Assembly (NCBI RefSeq): GCF_018882245.1 | Contig: NZ_JACVOV010000001.1 | Span: 496,001-560,000, forward strand | Reading direction: 5' to 3' | Length of the DNA: 64,000 bases | DNA from: Polynucleobacter sp. AP-Capit-er-40B-B4 | GTDB taxonomy: Bacteria; Pseudomonadota; Gammaproteobacteria; Burkholderiales; Burkholderiaceae | In this document: piece after piece, positions 55,113 through 64,000 of the stretch | How positions within the stretch are numbered: the stretch's first letter is position 1 | Layout: the number at the start of each line of letters is the position of its first letter | The notes under the pieces: generated by a model | What the model was told of the DNA's origin: nothing | Database searches by the model: none | Seen by the model: only the letters and a program-made list of their open reading frames with translations | Program-made: the position numbers and the translations under genes

Positions 55113-55847
55113 TTAACTGGCAACACTTTGTGAAAGCTGCTTTAAATCTTCTGGATAAAGCCAACGCCATTCACCCTCCGCAAGATCAACTGGCATCTGA
55201 TAGGCGCCGATTTCAGTACGGTGCAATAGGGCAACATGATTGCCAACTGCGGCCATCATACGCTTTACCTGGTGATAGCGCCCCTCAACAATGGTCATTG
55301 CTAAAACATGTTCTGAGATTTGTTTGCACGCAGTCGCAAAGCAGGGTTTTGGATCATCATCCAATACAACCCCATTTAACAAGTGATCGATTTGCTTCTG
55401 AGTGATGGGCTCTGGCGTAGTGATTTGATATACCTTGCCAATATTTTTCTTCGGTGTGGTCATCTTGTGAATAAATTGGCCATCATCAGAGATTAAGAGC
55501 AAGCCAGTAGTGTCATAGTCAAGGCGCCCTACGCATTGCAAACCTCTTTCGACAAAAGGAGCTGGTAGCAAGCTATACACACTGGGGTGATGCGTTGTTT
55601 TATGTGAGCACTCATAATTAGCTGGCTTATTAAACGCTAGATATGCCTTCTCGTGATACTCCCAATCCCTACCCTCTACATTGAGAATGAGATTCTCGGT
55701 AGCAATTCTTTCTTCTGGATCTTCGGCCAATATGCCATTCACCTTTACCAGCTCGGCATAGACCAAATCGCTACAGTAGCGACGGGTACCAAAGCCTTGG
55801 CTAAAGAGAATTTTTTCAAGAGAAATAGGTTTTGCCATATGCTGCAA
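55113..55847 (-). CDS. rsuA: rRNA pseudouridine synthase of the RsuA family
   Basis: A 244-residue RsuA/RluB-family enzyme. An S4 domain (about 6-60, KILFSQGFGTRRYCSDLVYAELVKVNG) precedes the catalytic domain with D in GRLDYDTTGLLL. GRYHQVKRMMAAVGNHV is the conserved RNA-binding part. E. coli RsuA modifies U516 of 16S rRNA; RluE and RluF are close relatives, so the exact target is not certain. It is followed by phhB with its ribosome site overlapping the stop. The in-frame ATG at 55838 is an alternative start. Confidence 0.87.
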   Translation of the reverse strand: MQHMAKPISLEKILFSQGFGTRRYCSDLVYAELVKVNGILAEDPEERIATENLILNVEGRDWEYHEKAYLAFNKPANYECSHKTTHHPSVYSLLPAPFVERGLQCVGRLDYDTTGLLLISDDGQFIHKMTTPKKNIGKVYQITTPEPITQKQIDHLLNGVVLDDDPKPCFATACKQISEHVLAMTIVEGRYHQVKRMMAAVGNHVALLHRTEIGAYQMPVDLAEGEWRWLYPEDLKQLSQSVAS

Positions 55848-55941
55848 AGGATACTACAGAGCAAGACTGCATTGAGTCGGTCAGTTCATTCACCAATTCA
55901 TTATCATTAGATATTCACGCCATCACATAAGGCAATTGCCC

Positions 55942-56475
55942 ATGTTATCGACCCCAAAACCTCGTTCCCTATTACACACTCGCGAAATTACTTTCCAAGG
56001 GTACGCAAGAGAGGATGGCTTATGGGATATCGAAGGACATCTCAAGGATTTCAAAACCAATTCCTTTCAAACCAGCGCAAAAGTCTGGCAACCTGGTGAG
56101 GCTTTTCATGACATGTGGGTACGTGTCACGCTTGATAAAGAATTTGTGATTAAAGATATTGAAGCGGTCATGGATGGCCATCCGCACGCGGAGTGCACTG
56201 CTGTCATTCCACCAATGGACTCACTCATTGGCGCTCAGATAGGTAAGGGTTGGCGGAAGACGATTGATACGCATCTTGGTGGCATTAAGGGCTGCACTCA
56301 TTTACGCGAACTGCTCACCAGCCTTGCCACCGCAGCCTATCAATCTATCCCGGGAGCATTTTTCGATCCCACTGGAGAAAAGCCGCCACTTTACTTGGGC
56401 ACCTGTAAATCCTGGGACTTTAATGGTCCAGTGGTGCTGCGTGTCTTCCCCAAATTTTATCGCTGGAAGCCTTAG
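55942..56475 (+). CDS. DUF2889 family protein
   Basis: A 177-residue cytoplasmic protein of DUF2889. Conserved features are the REITFQGYAREDGLWDIEGHL start, HDMWVRVTLD, the MDGHPHAEC segment with two histidines and a cysteine, and GCTHLRELL. The C-H-x2-E and H-x-H groups look like metal ligands but this is only inferred. ATG 55942 is used; a TTG at 55936 is in frame. It lies 16 bases before a secreted protein. Family function is not known to me. Confidence 0.82.
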   Translation: MLSTPKPRSLLHTREITFQGYAREDGLWDIEGHLKDFKTNSFQTSAKVWQPGEAFHDMWVRVTLDKEFVIKDIEAVMDGHPHAECTAVIPPMDSLIGAQIGKGWRKTIDTHLGGIKGCTHLRELLTSLATAAYQSIPGAFFDPTGEKPPLYLGTCKSWDFNGPVVLRVFPKFYRWKP

Positions 56476-56491
56476 AACTTAACAGCCTCAC

Positions 56492-57286
56492 ATGACATAT
56501 CTTCGCGCGCTGACTTTTTTATTGCTATGCACTTCCAATGCTTTAGTGTGCGCAGCTGAGCAAACTTCTGCGCCTATTCTAGGACTCGTTAATGCGTCTC
56601 AGGTTAGATCTCAAGACCGCACCTTGGAATTCTGGGGCTACCATGAATACGACGGCTCGCAGAACTATGCCGACACACTGAAGTTACGTTACTACAACCC
56701 TCTCAATATCGGCGATTGGCATGGCACGCTAAGACTCGATACAGCTTATACAGCCACATACGGCCCTCTACTCCCCGCGCAATCCACTGGCACGTATTCT
56801 GCAAACAATGCAATGGTCACGATATGGGGTGGTAAGGCTGGCTGGTTTGGCAATGTGGGGGCACGAGTAGTAGCACCACTAAGTAACACAGGTCAATGGC
56901 TAGCAGGCCCTCAACTAAGCACCTCATTCACACCCGCTAGCAGCAGCCAAAATCTTCTGGCAGATATCTCGCCATTAGCGCGCTATATGATCGGATTTAA
57001 TACAAAGGCACCCTCCGGCGTTGCCCCACCACCATTAGCAAGCCGTCTTGAACTATACCCAACAGTTGGCCTGAATTTAGGACCCAACACCCAAATTCGT
57101 TTTTGGGATGAGAACGGGGCGGTCTATAACGCAGCAGGTGGTGGCTGGTTTGTGCCAATTGATGCCATGGTGACTCAACGAATCAATAAAAATCTTTTAT
57201 TTGCTATTGGCGGCGCAAAACAAGTAGTGCAAACCTACCAACTCTATAACTGGACAGTGTACGGAAAAGTTGCGCTTACTTTTTAA
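56492..57286 (+). CDS. Predicted secreted, outer-membrane-like protein of unknown function
   Basis: A 264-residue protein with a signal peptide (cleavage about residue 22, after CAA). The mature chain has alternating amphipathic strands, many aromatics (LEFWGYHEYDG, LKLRYYNPL, IRFWDENGAVYN) and ends in F (VYGKVALTF), which suggests a beta-barrel. I do not recognise a family. It follows DUF2889 by 16 bases and ends 6 bases from a converging gene. Confidence 0.65.
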   Translation: MTYLRALTFLLLCTSNALVCAAEQTSAPILGLVNASQVRSQDRTLEFWGYHEYDGSQNYADTLKLRYYNPLNIGDWHGTLRLDTAYTATYGPLLPAQSTGTYSANNAMVTIWGGKAGWFGNVGARVVAPLSNTGQWLAGPQLSTSFTPASSSQNLLADISPLARYMIGFNTKAPSGVAPPPLASRLELYPTVGLNLGPNTQIRFWDENGAVYNAAGGGWFVPIDAMVTQRINKNLLFAIGGAKQVVQTYQLYNWTVYGKVALTF

Positions 57287-57292
57287 AAAGAA

Positions 57293-58216
57293 TCAAGCAA
57301 GATCAATTAAAGTTTCGCCTTCTAATTTTGCGGCACCTGATTTAATTAAAGACCTAGGCAGCCACTGAGTAAATTCATCCATACTCATATTGAGTATTTT
57401 TGCTGCGCTGATCAGTGCCGGCGTATTAGTAATCCAATCATTCACTTGCTGCATCTCGCGACTACGCCACTCTAATAGACGATATTTCAGCAAGACTTTA
57501 GCGCCATGACGTGCATTTCGATCCGGGTCAGATGCCAAATAATCTAGTCTTGATCTTGCTGTAGCCAGAGACTTAGCAACATCGGAGAAAGGCGCGCCAT
57601 GACCCGGAATTACCAAATCGATCGGCAGAGTCTCAATGAGATCTAAGGTTTGCGCCACCTCCTCAAACCCAGCCTCCCCCCAGAGCTCAGGAAAGATCAC
57701 CCCGAAACCCTCTTCCCATAGGGCGTCAGCAGAAATCAAAATCCGATGATCAGCTTGATACAGCATGATGGAATGAGGATCATGACCTGGCGCAGCCAAT
57801 ATCTTCCAAAGATATCTTCCCAACACAATTTCCTCGCCTGGAACCAATACATGATGATGAGAAAACTGCGGGCATTCTTGCCCTAAGTTGTCATAACTTA
57901 ATAAAGCGCTATCCCAATTTTTGACTGCCATGTCTTCAGCCACTGGAATATATATCTCACTATGAAATGCCTCTGCTAAAGCAGCATTTCCACCGCAATG
58001 ATCGGAGTGAAGATGCGTATTCACCAACTTATTTAGCGTACTTAAGCCATGTTTTTTTATGGCACCGCTCACTAAATTCAAGGTCATTTTTTGGTGAGCA
58101 CAATAACCTGAGTCCACCAAGGAGACATCATCCTGGCCGTAGTGGAAAATATTATTCGCGGAGAGCCACCCTCTCTCAAAAACTTCAATTCCAGGTGGCA
58201 ATAAATGCACTGTCAT
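57293..58216 (-). CDS. MBL-fold metallo-hydrolase
   Basis: A 307-residue metallo-beta-lactamase-fold enzyme. The metal site HLHSDHCGGN, His in AAPGHDPHSIML, Asp in SADALWE and His in VIPGHGAP are all present, so two metals are expected. There is no signal peptide. Substrate is unknown; glyoxalase II or other thioester hydrolase chemistry is possible. Its start is 3 bases after the blc stop, so it is part of the msrP-blc-MBL operon. Confidence 0.86.
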   Translation of the reverse strand: MTVHLLPPGIEVFERGWLSANNIFHYGQDDVSLVDSGYCAHQKMTLNLVSGAIKKHGLSTLNKLVNTHLHSDHCGGNAALAEAFHSEIYIPVAEDMAVKNWDSALLSYDNLGQECPQFSHHHVLVPGEEIVLGRYLWKILAAPGHDPHSIMLYQADHRILISADALWEEGFGVIFPELWGEAGFEEVAQTLDLIETLPIDLVIPGHGAPFSDVAKSLATARSRLDYLASDPDRNARHGAKVLLKYRLLEWRSREMQQVNDWITNTPALISAAKILNMSMDEFTQWLPRSLIKSGAAKLEGETLIDLA

Positions 58217-58219
58217 ACT

Positions 58220-58786
58220 TTAATTCTTTGGGGAGCTAGCTTGAACTGTTAACTCAAGCTTACGCACATCAAACTGCTGAGCCTGTATGCGCTGCAGCGT
58301 TTCGTCATAGACTTTTTTATCTAATTGCGGTGTTCTCGACAGAATCCAGAGGTATTCACGGCGTGGATCACTCACTACCGCCACTTGATACTGAGGATCT
58401 AGATCAATCACCCAATAATCACCCCAAACCAATGGAATGAATGATAGCCACGCTGGAGCAAAACGTACCTCCAATTTAGGCGAGTCTTTTGCCCCTATTT
58501 GGCGAGCAGTACCTTCTGCTTCTGAAACCTCACCTTCAGCAGTTTTGCAGCTATTCAAGACCTTAAGAGTACCGTCGCCCCTGGCTGAATAAACCGCTTT
58601 GGTATTACTCACGCATTTCTTCTGGAACCAGTTTGGATACTTTGCAATCTCATACCAGGTGCCCAAATAGCGTGACACATCCAGAGATGGAATTGTCTTT
58701 ACCGCGACATCAGACGCCTGACTATAAGCAGAAAGGCTGGTGAAAAAAATACTGGCGCTAAATAATGCTGAGTAAATTTTGTTCAT
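58220..58786 (-). CDS. blc: Blc-like bacterial lipocalin
   Basis: A 188-residue periplasmic lipocalin, a fatty-acid or lysophospholipid binder. The signal peptide ends around AYSQA, and no lipobox is seen, so unlike E. coli Blc it may be soluble. The family motif GTWYEIAKYPNWFQ (about 42-55) is intact and two further cysteines follow at KKC and NSC. It starts 2 bases after the msrP stop. Other bacterial Blc genes are linked to membrane stress. Confidence 0.9.
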   Translation of the reverse strand: MNKIYSALFSASIFFTSLSAYSQASDVAVKTIPSLDVSRYLGTWYEIAKYPNWFQKKCVSNTKAVYSARGDGTLKVLNSCKTAEGEVSEAEGTARQIGAKDSPKLEVRFAPAWLSFIPLVWGDYWVIDLDPQYQVAVVSDPRREYLWILSRTPQLDKKVYDETLQRIQAQQFDVRKLELTVQASSPKN

Positions 58787-58788
58787 TA

Positions 58789-59751
58789 CTAATAGTACTT
58801 CTTCAGGTCCATGCCGTTATACATGCTGGCTACCTGCTCCCCATAGCCATTAAACATTTGGGTTTTAATCTTGGGAGCAAACATCCCTTTGGGATCGCCA
58901 ATGCGACGCTCGGTTGCCTGGCTCCAGCGCGGATGATCCACTTGGGGATTGACGTTGGAGTAAAAGCCGTACTCTCTAGCGTCAAACTGACTCCAGCTAG
59001 TCCTGGGCATTTCTTCAGTAAAGCGAATTTTGACAATTGACTTAGCGCTTTTAAACCCATACTTCCAGGGCACGACAATACGGACCGGAGCACCGTTCTG
59101 CTTCGGCAGAACCTCACCATATAAACCCAAGGTCAGTAGCGTTAAGGGGTTCATGGCCTCGTCCATACGCAATCCTTCACGATAAGGCCATTCAATAATA
59201 TTGCTTTTAATTCCTGGCATTTGCTTGCGATCAGCCAATGAAACAAACTCGACATACTTAGCTGATCCCAGCGGCTCTACTTTATTAATCAACTTAGAGA
59301 GCGAATAGCCATCCCAAGGGATGACCATAGACCAACCTTCAACACAGCGCATCCGATAAATGCGCTCTTCTATTGGCGCCAACTTCAGCAGCGCATCAAT
59401 ATCCAAAGTAACAGGCTTTTTTACCAATCCCTCTATTGAGATTGTCCAAGGGCGAGTTTGCAAACTTCCAGCATGAGCTGCAGGATCCTCCTTGTCCGTA
59501 CCAAATTCATAAAAGTTGTTGTAGCCAGTGACAAACTTATATGGAGTGAGGCCTTCTTTGTCGGCAAACGCTGGGTTCAGCGTTGCTGCCAGCTTATCTG
59601 AGGATGCTGCAAGCGCCTGCCTTGAAAACCAAGGGGCCAAGGCCATGCCAAACCCGCCTGCGGCCGCAGTCTTAATGAGATTTCTGCGGTTTTCAAAAAC
59701 AGCTTGTGGAGTAATGTCACTCGCAAGAATAGTCTTATCGATAAAACGCAT
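58789..59751 (-). CDS. msrP: MsrP, periplasmic methionine-sulfoxide reductase molybdopterin subunit
   Basis: A 320-residue exported molybdoenzyme (YedY). The Tat-type signal has the twin-arginine run [15 protein letters not shown] (residues about 21-35). The Mo-ligand cysteine lies in [10 protein letters not shown], and the [13 protein letters not shown] segment is conserved. It repairs methionine sulfoxide in periplasmic proteins using electrons from MsrQ, encoded about 4.3 kb away. GGGG before ATG 59751 is a fair ribosome site. It begins an operon with blc and an MBL protein, 56 bases downstream of the BLUF gene. Confidence 0.93.
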   Translation of the reverse strand: MRFIDKTILASDITPQAVFENRRNLIKTAAAGGFGMALAPWFSRQALAASSDKLAATLNPAFADKEGLTPYKFVTGYNNFYEFGTDKEDPAAHAGSLQTRPWTISIEGLVKKPVTLDIDALLKLAPIEERIYRMRCVEGWSMVIPWDGYSLSKLINKVEPLGSAKYVEFVSLADRKQMPGIKSNIIEWPYREGLRMDEAMNPLTLLTLGLYGEVLPKQNGAPVRIVVPWKYGFKSAKSIVKIRFTEEMPRTSWSQFDAREYGFYSNVNPQVDHPRWSQATERRIGDPKGMFAPKIKTQMFNGYGEQVASMYNGMDLKKYY

Positions 59752-59807
59752 ACCGCACCCCTTAGGAATGTAATGCTTCTATTTTGCTACCGATAAGTAT
59801 TTCTTGC

Positions 59808-60215
59808 TTAAGTCTGGCTAGTACGCATTTTGTTCATTAAGGCAAGGCTGTGCTTATCCATGCCACCAACCATTTCAGCAAGAGCTGGATAGTCTCGAGT
59901 GAGTGTTTCGCCACCATAGAAGCGTAGCAACCAATCCGGGTAACTAGGTTCTGAAATTTCACGAATTTCTAAGAGCTCAACTCGATGATGACGCTTATCT
60001 TCCTGAATGCGCTTCCAAGCTTTCATTACACTAGAGCGCTCACCCTCAATTATTTGACCAAACTGCTGGTTGTCATACAAGAGGATCCCGGTAATACCAT
60101 TTGTCTGATTAAAAGCGCGAGCTGACTCTAGCAAACGCATTAGACCAAGAAAAGACATATCCGAGACTGCTTCGCTCAGATAACTCAATTCAACCAGGTC
60201 TTTTGGTTTTGGCAT
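59808..60215 (-). CDS. BLUF-domain blue-light sensor protein
   Basis: A 135-residue protein that is almost entirely one BLUF domain, which binds FAD and signals blue light. Y12, N36, Q54 and W95 have the same spacing as Y21, N45, Q63 and W104 of AppA; the position equal to AppA M106 is Leu97. GILLYDNQQFGQIIEGE is the core. There is no effector domain, so it acts through a partner. It sits 56 bases before msrP on the same strand and after a terminator behind icd. Confidence 0.9.
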   Translation of the reverse strand: MPKPKDLVELSYLSEAVSDMSFLGLMRLLESARAFNQTNGITGILLYDNQQFGQIIEGERSSVMKAWKRIQEDKRHHRVELLEIREISEPSYPDWLLRFYGGETLTRDYPALAEMVGGMDKHSLALMNKMRTSQT

Positions 60216-60247
60216 CGCTCAAAAATGATCAACAAGAATTTTTAAAT

Positions 60248-60277
60248 AAAAAAAGGCAAACCCGAAGGTTTGCCTTT
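60248..60277 (-). terminator. icd terminator
   Basis: GGCAAACC (60267-60274 on the minus strand) pairs with GGTTTGCC (60255-60262) around a TTCG tetraloop, followed by T7. Confidence 0.85.
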
Positions 60278-60325
60278 AAATATTAAAACTAATTTAAAAA
60301 AATAGATACTTAGCGCTTCTACCTA

Positions 60326-62560
60326 TTAACTTCTTGCCGCCTTGAGGGCTGCATTGAAAGTTGGGCTTGGGCGCATTACAGCCTTACACTTCTCAGGATC
60401 CGCTACAAAGTAACCGCCGATGTCTGCTGGCTTACCTTGAACAGCCTTAAGCTCATCTGCAATCTTTTGCTCATTCTCAATCAATGATTTAGCCAAAGGT
60501 GCAAAGAAAGCCTGCAATTCTTTATCTTCAGTTTGAGCGGCCAAAGCCTCAGCCCAGTACATTGCCAAGTAGAACTGGCTACCACGGTTATCCAACTCAC
60601 CAGTGCGTGGTGAAGGTGACTTATTGTTATCCAACAATTTGCCAGTCGCCTCATCCAAGGTACGCGCCAAGATTTTGACTTTGTTGTTACCCGTCTTATC
60701 GCCGATATCTTCAAGAGATACCGCCAAAGCCAAGAACTCGCCAAGTGAATCCCAACGTAAGTGGTTTTCTTCTACCAACTGTTGAACGTGCTTTGGAGCA
60801 GAACCGCCTGCACCAGTTTCAAACAAGCCGCCACCAGCCATCAAAGGCACGATAGACAACATCTTTGCACTAGTACCCAATTCCATAATCGGGAATAAGT
60901 CGGTGAGATAGTCACGCAAAATATTGCCTGTTACAGAAATAGTGTCCTTGCCACGAATCACACGCTCCAAGGTGTAACGCATTGCACGAGTCTGGGACAT
61001 GATCTGAATATCAACGCCTGTGAGATCGTAATCCTTAAGGTAAGTATTGACCTTCTTGATCAACTCAGCTTCGTGTGGACGGTATTCATCAAGCCAGAAT
61101 ACTGCTGGGGTATTAGATAGACGTGCACGATTAACAGCCAACTTGACCCAGTCACGAATTGGAGCATCTTTAACCTGACACATACGCCAGATATCACCCT
61201 CTTCTACATTTTGCTCGAGCAATACAGTGCCGTCATCAGCAACGATACGCGCTACACCAGCTTCTGGAATTTCAAAAGTCTTGTCGTGTGAACCGTACTC
61301 TTCAGCTTGTTGAGCCATCAAACCTACGTTTGGTACTGTGCCCATGGTTTTTGGATCAAAGTTACCGTGCGTCTTACAGAAATTAATCATTTCTTGATAG
61401 ATACGAGCAAAGGTACTTTCTGGGATAACAGCCTTGGTGTCATGCAAACGACCATCTGCGCCCCACATCTTGCCGCCAACACGAATCATGGCAGGCATAG
61501 AAGCATCCACGATCACGTCGCTTGGAGAGTGCAGGTTGGTAATGCCTTTAGCAGAGTCAACCATTGCCAATGCTGGACGATGTTCGTGGCATGCATGCAA
61601 GTCTTGAATGATTTCTTCACGCTTAGATTCTGGCAAAGTTTTAATCTTTTCGTACAAGCTGCTCATGCCGTTATTAGCATTCACACCCAACTCTTCAAAC
61701 AACTTAGCGTGTTTAGCGAAAGCATCTTTGTAGAAAATCTTCACCGCGTGACCGAATACGATCGGATGTGAAACCTTCATCATGGTGGCCTTAACGTGCA
61801 AGGACAACATCATGCCGGTTTTGTAAGCATCTTCGATCTCTTTATCATAGAACTCGCAAAGCGCTTTTTTGCTCATGTACATGCTGTCGATGATTTCGCC
61901 AGCCAATAAGGAGACTTTTGGCTTGAGGACAATGGTCTTACCGCTCTTGGTTACCAAATCCATCTTCACATCGCAAGCTTTAGTCATGGTCATGGACTTC
62001 TCGCTAGAGTAGAAGTCACCGCCATGCATATGAGATACGTGTGTACGTGAAGCTTGGCTCCACTCACCCATGGAGTGTGGGTTTTTACGTGCGTAGCGCT
62101 TTACAGCGGGTGGCGCACGGCGGTCTGAGTTACCTTCGCGCAATACTGGGTTAACTGAACTACCCAAGCATTTGGAATAGCGAGTGCGGATGGATTTTTC
62201 TTCGTCCGTTTTTGGATCTTCAGGGAAATTAGGGATCTTATAGCCTTTAGCTTGCAACTCTTTAATGGCTGCGAGTAACTGAGGAACTGAAGCGCTAATG
62301 TTTGGCAACTTAATGATGTTCGTGTCAGGCAACAAAGTCATTTTGCCGAGTGCACCCAAGTTATCAGGAACTTGTTGCTCAGGAGTAAGGCAATCAGAAA
62401 ACTCAGCCAAGATACGAGCAGCAACAGAAATGTCACTCTTCACAATCTCTACGCCAGCAGGTGCCGTAAAAGTACGAATAATTGGCAGAAATGCACAAGT
62501 CGCCAAAAGCGGCGCTTCATCTGTCAGCGTATAAATAATCTTTGATTTCTCTGAAGCCAT
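60326..62560 (-). CDS. icd: Monomeric NADP-dependent isocitrate dehydrogenase
   Basis: A 744-residue single-chain enzyme oxidising isocitrate to 2-oxoglutarate in the TCA cycle. It belongs to the monomeric IDH2-type family known from Azotobacter, Corynebacterium and Vibrio, unrelated in length to the dimeric 416-residue E. coli form. [33 protein letters not shown] and [17 protein letters not shown] are characteristic. A GAGGAAAC ribosome site precedes ATG 62560. Both termini are intact, and a strong terminator follows. Confidence 0.95.
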   Translation of the reverse strand: MASEKSKIIYTLTDEAPLLATCAFLPIIRTFTAPAGVEIVKSDISVAARILAEFSDCLTPEQQVPDNLGALGKMTLLPDTNIIKLPNISASVPQLLAAIKELQAKGYKIPNFPEDPKTDEEKSIRTRYSKCLGSSVNPVLREGNSDRRAPPAVKRYARKNPHSMGEWSQASRTHVSHMHGGDFYSSEKSMTMTKACDVKMDLVTKSGKTIVLKPKVSLLAGEIIDSMYMSKKALCEFYDKEIEDAYKTGMMLSLHVKATMMKVSHPIVFGHAVKIFYKDAFAKHAKLFEELGVNANNGMSSLYEKIKTLPESKREEIIQDLHACHEHRPALAMVDSAKGITNLHSPSDVIVDASMPAMIRVGGKMWGADGRLHDTKAVIPESTFARIYQEMINFCKTHGNFDPKTMGTVPNVGLMAQQAEEYGSHDKTFEIPEAGVARIVADDGTVLLEQNVEEGDIWRMCQVKDAPIRDWVKLAVNRARLSNTPAVFWLDEYRPHEAELIKKVNTYLKDYDLTGVDIQIMSQTRAMRYTLERVIRGKDTISVTGNILRDYLTDLFPIMELGTSAKMLSIVPLMAGGGLFETGAGGSAPKHVQQLVEENHLRWDSLGEFLALAVSLEDIGDKTGNNKVKILARTLDEATGKLLDNNKSPSPRTGELDNRGSQFYLAMYWAEALAAQTEDKELQAFFAPLAKSLIENEQKIADELKAVQGKPADIGGYFVADPEKCKAVMRPSPTFNAALKAARS

Positions 62561-62796
62561 GAATGTTTCCTCAATATTGAAAAAATTACAGAGTCAGGTT
62601 TTTACCCTGTCGCCCTCAAATCCCCATTTTGCAAGTCGCTTTTAGCGCACTGATTGCCAACGAGGCGAGTCCTCCATTTTAAATCATTGGACGTGGCCAA
62701 AATGGTGGTTTTGACCCTGAAAATGCTCGATAAAGGCCAATTTAAGGGAATCCACCGAGCCAACAGATAAGACAAATTCACCGTAAACTGCAGGCC

Positions 62797-63993
62797 ATGA
62801 CCAGCAAACATCCCTTACTCAATAGAAACCTGGTGCTGCTGATCATTTGTCAGGGCCTATTTCTGACGAATAACGTCACTTTTATCGCCATCAATGGCCT
62901 AGTGGGTCTCAGTCTGGCACCCGTCAGTTGGATGGCTACCTTACCAGTGATGGGCTATGTAGTTGGAGGCGCCTTTTCTACCTCCATCGTAGCCAAATCC
63001 CAAAACTATTTTGGGCGCAAGATTTCCTTTCAATTAGGCCTACTGGTGGCTATGCTGTCCGCTCTTTTATGTGCCTATGCTGCTGTGAGCAAAAACTTTT
63101 GGCTTTTGGTTGTGGGCACCTTTATTGCGGGCTACTACAGCGCCAATGGTCAACTTTATCGCTTTGCTGCAGCAGAACTAACGGATTTAAAGCAACGTGA
63201 CAAAGCCGTTTCTTGGGTGCTTGCCGGCGGCATTCTTGGCGCCGTCATTGGACCCAATCTTGCTTCATGGACGCGAGACCTATTTGATACCGCCTTTCTG
63301 GGCGCTTACCTGACCCTCTCTATCGCCGGCTTCATTGGTATCTTTGTGATGCAGTTCATTCACTTCCCTCAAGAGTTAAAGACTCAACACTCACTCTCTG
63401 ATGGTCGCCCCTTAAGCGTAATTCTTCAGCAGCCTGTATTTGTGGTTGCCATCATTGGTGCAGCTTTAGGTTATGGCGTGATGAATCTATTAATGGCGGC
63501 TACGCCCTTAGCGATGCAGATCTGTGGATTACCTTTCTCGGACACTGCTTTGGTTCTAGAGTGGCATGTGATTGGAATGTTTGCACCCGGATTTTTTACG
63601 GGCTCCCTCATTCAGAGATTTGGGACATTAAAGATTATGGGTGTCGGAGTGTTACTGAACTTCGTCTGTATCGCCATTGCGCTTACCGGTACTGACCTGC
63701 ATCAATTTTTTATTGCTTTATTTTTACTAGGTGTCGGCTGGAACTTTTTATTTACTGGCGCTACATCCTTGGCAATGACTGCCTATCAGCCTAACGAACG
63801 AGACAAAGCTCAAGCGGCAATTAACTTTTTTGTCTTTGGCACCATGGCTTTCACCTCTTTTGGTTCAGGCGCCCTCGTCACCTCTCATGGGTGGAGCATT
63901 CTGAATTGGGGATCACTGGCTCCTGTCGTGATTACCGGTCTTGCGCTTTACTGGCTTGCTCAGCAGCGTAAAAAGTCACAGACTCCAGCTTAG
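62797..63993 (+). CDS. MFS family transporter
   Basis: A 398-residue major facilitator protein with about 12 predicted transmembrane segments. The chain begins NRNLVLLIICQGLFLTNNVTF. An inter-helix basic loop NYFGRKISFQ sits in the place of the usual GRR-type motif. Substrate cannot be read from sequence. It is divergent from icd, with 236 bases between holding no gene that I see. The chain is complete, ending in TAG 63991-63993. Confidence 0.85.
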   Translation: MTSKHPLLNRNLVLLIICQGLFLTNNVTFIAINGLVGLSLAPVSWMATLPVMGYVVGGAFSTSIVAKSQNYFGRKISFQLGLLVAMLSALLCAYAAVSKNFWLLVVGTFIAGYYSANGQLYRFAAAELTDLKQRDKAVSWVLAGGILGAVIGPNLASWTRDLFDTAFLGAYLTLSIAGFIGIFVMQFIHFPQELKTQHSLSDGRPLSVILQQPVFVVAIIGAALGYGVMNLLMAATPLAMQICGLPFSDTALVLEWHVIGMFAPGFFTGSLIQRFGTLKIMGVGVLLNFVCIAIALTGTDLHQFFIALFLLGVGWNFLFTGATSLAMTAYQPNERDKAQAAINFFVFGTMAFTSFGSGALVTSHGWSILNWGSLAPVVITGLALYWLAQQRKKSQTPA

Positions 63994-64000
63994 GAAGTTT

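Noticed and set aside
61307..61771. Plus-strand open frame of 154 codons within icd
   Set aside because: It is antisense to a highly conserved coding region and has no independent features.
1..64000. CRISPR array, insertion sequence, prophage or integrative element
   Set aside because: No spaced direct repeats, transposase, integrase or terminal inverted repeats were seen; gene order and composition stay uniform apart from the loose 51-60 kb stretch.

Overview
The window looks like chromosomal DNA from a free-living freshwater betaproteobacterium of the Burkholderiales, most likely Polynucleobacter or a close relative. This is inferred from gene order and protein character; no database was searched. 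The pointers are the rpsF-priB-rpsR-rplI-dnaB order with a betaproteobacterial PriB, an EarP/EF-P pair with arginine at the EF-P tip, the long yceD-rpmF-fab-mucD-lepA-lepB-rnc-era-recO-pdxJ-acpS-nagZ block, moderate GC content and tight packing. I see no insertion sequence, prophage, integrase or CRISPR array. Almost everything is core genome.

Layout. 1-5.3 kb: lipid A aminoarabinose cluster (arnT end, arnB, arnC, arnA as two separate genes, arnD). 5.3-10.8 kb: bcp, then phoH behind a promoter and a structured leader ending in a terminator, an NlpC/P60 lipoprotein, an autotransporter, and a small PsiF-like secreted protein made of two identical repeats. 10.8-13.9 kb: rpsF-priB-rpsR-rplI-dnaB on the minus strand. 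13.9-16.3 kb: asparaginase divergent from lexA, whose promoter and SOS box suggest a leaderless mRNA, then a lipoprotein. 16.4-19.2 kb: uvrC-pgsA-tRNA-Gly-tRNA-Cys (minus). 19.2-21 kb: earP and efp. 21-36.3 kb: one continuous minus-strand block covering lipid synthesis, ribosome/RNA maturation, secretion and periplasmic proteolysis. 36.4-40.5 kb: maf, a tetrapyrrole-methylase family methyltransferase, sppA, a HAD phosphatase and rluC. 40.5-47 kb: rne with a long leader, then moaA-mobA-moeA and a small membrane protein. 47-51 kb: a 2-hydroxyacid dehydrogenase, fdxA with a ferredoxin reductase, and thyA-folA. 51-60.3 kb: a looser accessory stretch with a parvulin, an SRAP protein, two outer-membrane-like proteins, msrQ, phhB, rsuA, DUF2889, and an msrP-lipocalin-metallo-hydrolase operon preceded by a BLUF blue-light sensor. 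60.3-64 kb: monomeric isocitrate dehydrogenase and an MFS transporter.

How they work together. The arn genes build and attach aminoarabinose to lipid A. The fab block makes acyl chains, and PgsA, PlsX, AcpP and AcpS feed phospholipid synthesis. LepA, Era, RNase III, YceD, RluC, RsuA, RNase E and EF-P/EarP serve ribosome assembly, RNA turnover and translation. Moco synthesis (MoaA, MobA, MoeA) supplies the pterin used by MsrP. The points most worth a second look are the phoH leader, the leaderless lexA control region, the absence of rpoE-rseA-rseB between fabF and mucD, the silent-only divergence of the PsiF-like repeats, and the BLUF-msrP-lipocalin-MBL cluster.
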